Assembly: GCA_036675035.1 (NCBI GenBank)
Contig: JAKFFO010000115.1
Location: 1 to 14,518 of the forward strand
Direction: 5' to 3'
From: MESE01 sp036675035
GTDB lineage: Bacteria > Pseudomonadota > Gammaproteobacteria > Burkholderiales > Burkholderiaceae_D
Length of the DNA stretch: 14,518 nucleotides
The position numbers were made by a program, and so were the translations under genes. Below the pieces are notes generated by a model. It worked only from the letters and a program-made list of their open reading frames with translations. It was not told where the DNA came from and searched no databases. The first letter of the stretch is position 1; every line of letters begins with the position of its first letter. Shown here piece by piece: positions 13,972 through 14,518 of the stretch.

Positions 13972-14209
13972 AGGGCTCGCGCAGGAATAGGCTGGGTATT
14001 TGTGCGGTCGGAGCGGGATACGATGCAAGGCGCCCGACGTGCCGCAGTGCGAGCACTGCAAGGTGAAGCAGGGGTTTAGGATCGCATGCGATCCGCCTGC
14101 GCAACGGTCTTCGCTTGCAAGCGAAGATGCGCCCTGCAAGGGGCGGGCAACGCAGCAGCGCGCCCGCTCCAGCCAGCAAAAATGGCCAAGTTATTCCTGC
14201 GCGAGCCCT
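13972..14209. mobile_element. MITE-like element with 18-bp perfect terminal inverted repeats and internal palindromes
   Basis: AGGGCTCGCGCAGGAATA at 13972-13989 recurs as its reverse complement at 14192-14209. The 238-bp interior holds consecutive palindromes: GCAGTGC-GA-GCACTGC (14044-14059), GGATCGCATGCGATCC (14079-14094), and CTTCGCTTGCAAGCGAAG (14109-14126), the last embedded in a larger stem ending TGCGC. Short frames with a CSHC or CEHC motif exist on both strands but look incidental or relic. No obvious target duplication beyond one A is seen. It differs in sequence from the element at 118-388. Confidence 0.72.
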
Positions 14210-14243
14210 AAGTGCGCAACCTGAAAACCGCCGCCTGAAAATG

Positions 14244-14273
14244 AAAATGCCTGATCCGTCGATCAGGCATTTT
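14244..14273. terminator. Strong intrinsic terminator, bidirectional
   Basis: A perfect 13-bp stem, AAAATGCCTGATC / GATCAGGCATTTT, has a CGTC loop and T-rich sequence on both strands. It lies about 115 bp past the stop codon of the minus-strand gene entering from the right. It could also stop plus-strand transcription from the nuclease gene. Confidence 0.88.
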
Positions 14274-14388
14274 TGATTGTTCGGCCGAATCCGTTGAAGC
14301 GCGATCCGGTATCGGTGACACGAGCGGGTTTCTGGTGTGCGCCTCACGCAAAAACTTACAATGCTAATCGGACTAATACAGATAAATA

Positions 14389-14518
14389 TCAACCTCCATG
14401 ATATGGATCGCGGGCATCAAATTGAGTCGGGGTGCTTGAATACCCGGCATCGCTTCCGCTGCCCATGCTGCTCATGTGACTCGGTCCGCTCATCCCCATG
14501 TTCGTCGCTGCCGGCGCG
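14389..14518 (-). CDS. C-terminal fragment of an unidentified Gly/Ser/Met-rich protein
   Basis: An open frame enters from the right edge and ends at TGA 14391-14389. The last 42 codons read APAATNMGMSGPSHMSSMGS... and close with QFDARDPYHGG. The low-complexity Met/Gly/Ser/Pro composition suggests a flexible tail, perhaps of an exported or surface protein. I do not recognise the family. Its downstream terminator at 14244-14273 supports it being a real gene. Confidence 0.5.
   Translation of the reverse strand, partial: APAATNMGMSGPSHMSSMGSGSDAGYSSTPTQFDARDPYHGG

Noticed and set aside
13912..14224. Small zinc-finger proteins in the right-hand element (CSHC and CEHC motifs on opposite strands)
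   Set aside because: The motifs arise from the palindromes, occur on both strands, and have no ribosome-binding site. Composition is not protein-like outside the motif.
12773..14392. A 539-codon open frame antisense to the nuclease gene
   Set aside because: It mirrors the exonuclease/GIY-YIG coding sequence and crosses the MITE-like element. All catalytic motifs are on the plus strand.

Overview
The window looks like chromosomal DNA of a moderately GC-rich betaproteobacterium, probably Burkholderiales and possibly Oxalobacteraceae-like. This is inferred from the mix of genes: a YbaL-type antiporter, a DnaQ/GIY-YIG fusion nuclease and a tiny CxxCxGxG zinc-ribbon protein. The genus cannot be fixed from sequence alone. 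About two thirds is ordinary housekeeping or accessory coding sequence; the rest is rich in mobile and structured DNA.

Left part (1-3540). An IS5-type insertion sequence runs off the left edge; only the first 12 codons of its transposase are present. It abuts a 271-bp non-coding element with 20-bp perfect terminal inverted repeats and nested hairpins (MITE-like). Then come, all on the plus strand, an SGNH-type hydrolase, a five-copy 8-bp tandem repeat, a YD/RHS-like exported protein and a DUF2867 protein.

Middle (3530-6170). This holds a short remnant of an integron cassette array. Three small membrane-protein ORFs are separated by a canonical 59-bp attC site (3915-3973) and a degenerate one (about 4279-4333). 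No integrase is visible, so it resembles a CALIN (attC cluster lacking an integrase). It is followed by a tight two-gene unit: an acyl-CoA-desaturase-like enzyme with an unusual second histidine box, and a Coq4-like membrane protein with an intact HDxxH-x11-E motif. This pair probably acts on lipids or quinones at the membrane.

Right part (6480-14518). On the minus strand lie a BamE/SmpA-like lipoprotein; a coupled pair of a lamin-tail-domain metzincin lipoprotein and an exported protein of unknown function; a YbaL-type potassium/proton antiporter; and a 58-aa zinc-ribbon protein. Divergently, on the plus strand, is a DEDDh exonuclease fused to a GIY-YIG nuclease. Its stop codons touch a second MITE-like element (13972-14209). 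The window closes with a strong bidirectional terminator and the C-terminus of a minus-strand gene.

No complete new defence or biosynthetic system is evident. The best leads are the cassette remnant, the two palindrome-rich inverted-repeat elements, the desaturase/Coq4-like pair and several perfect palindromes in promoter regions.
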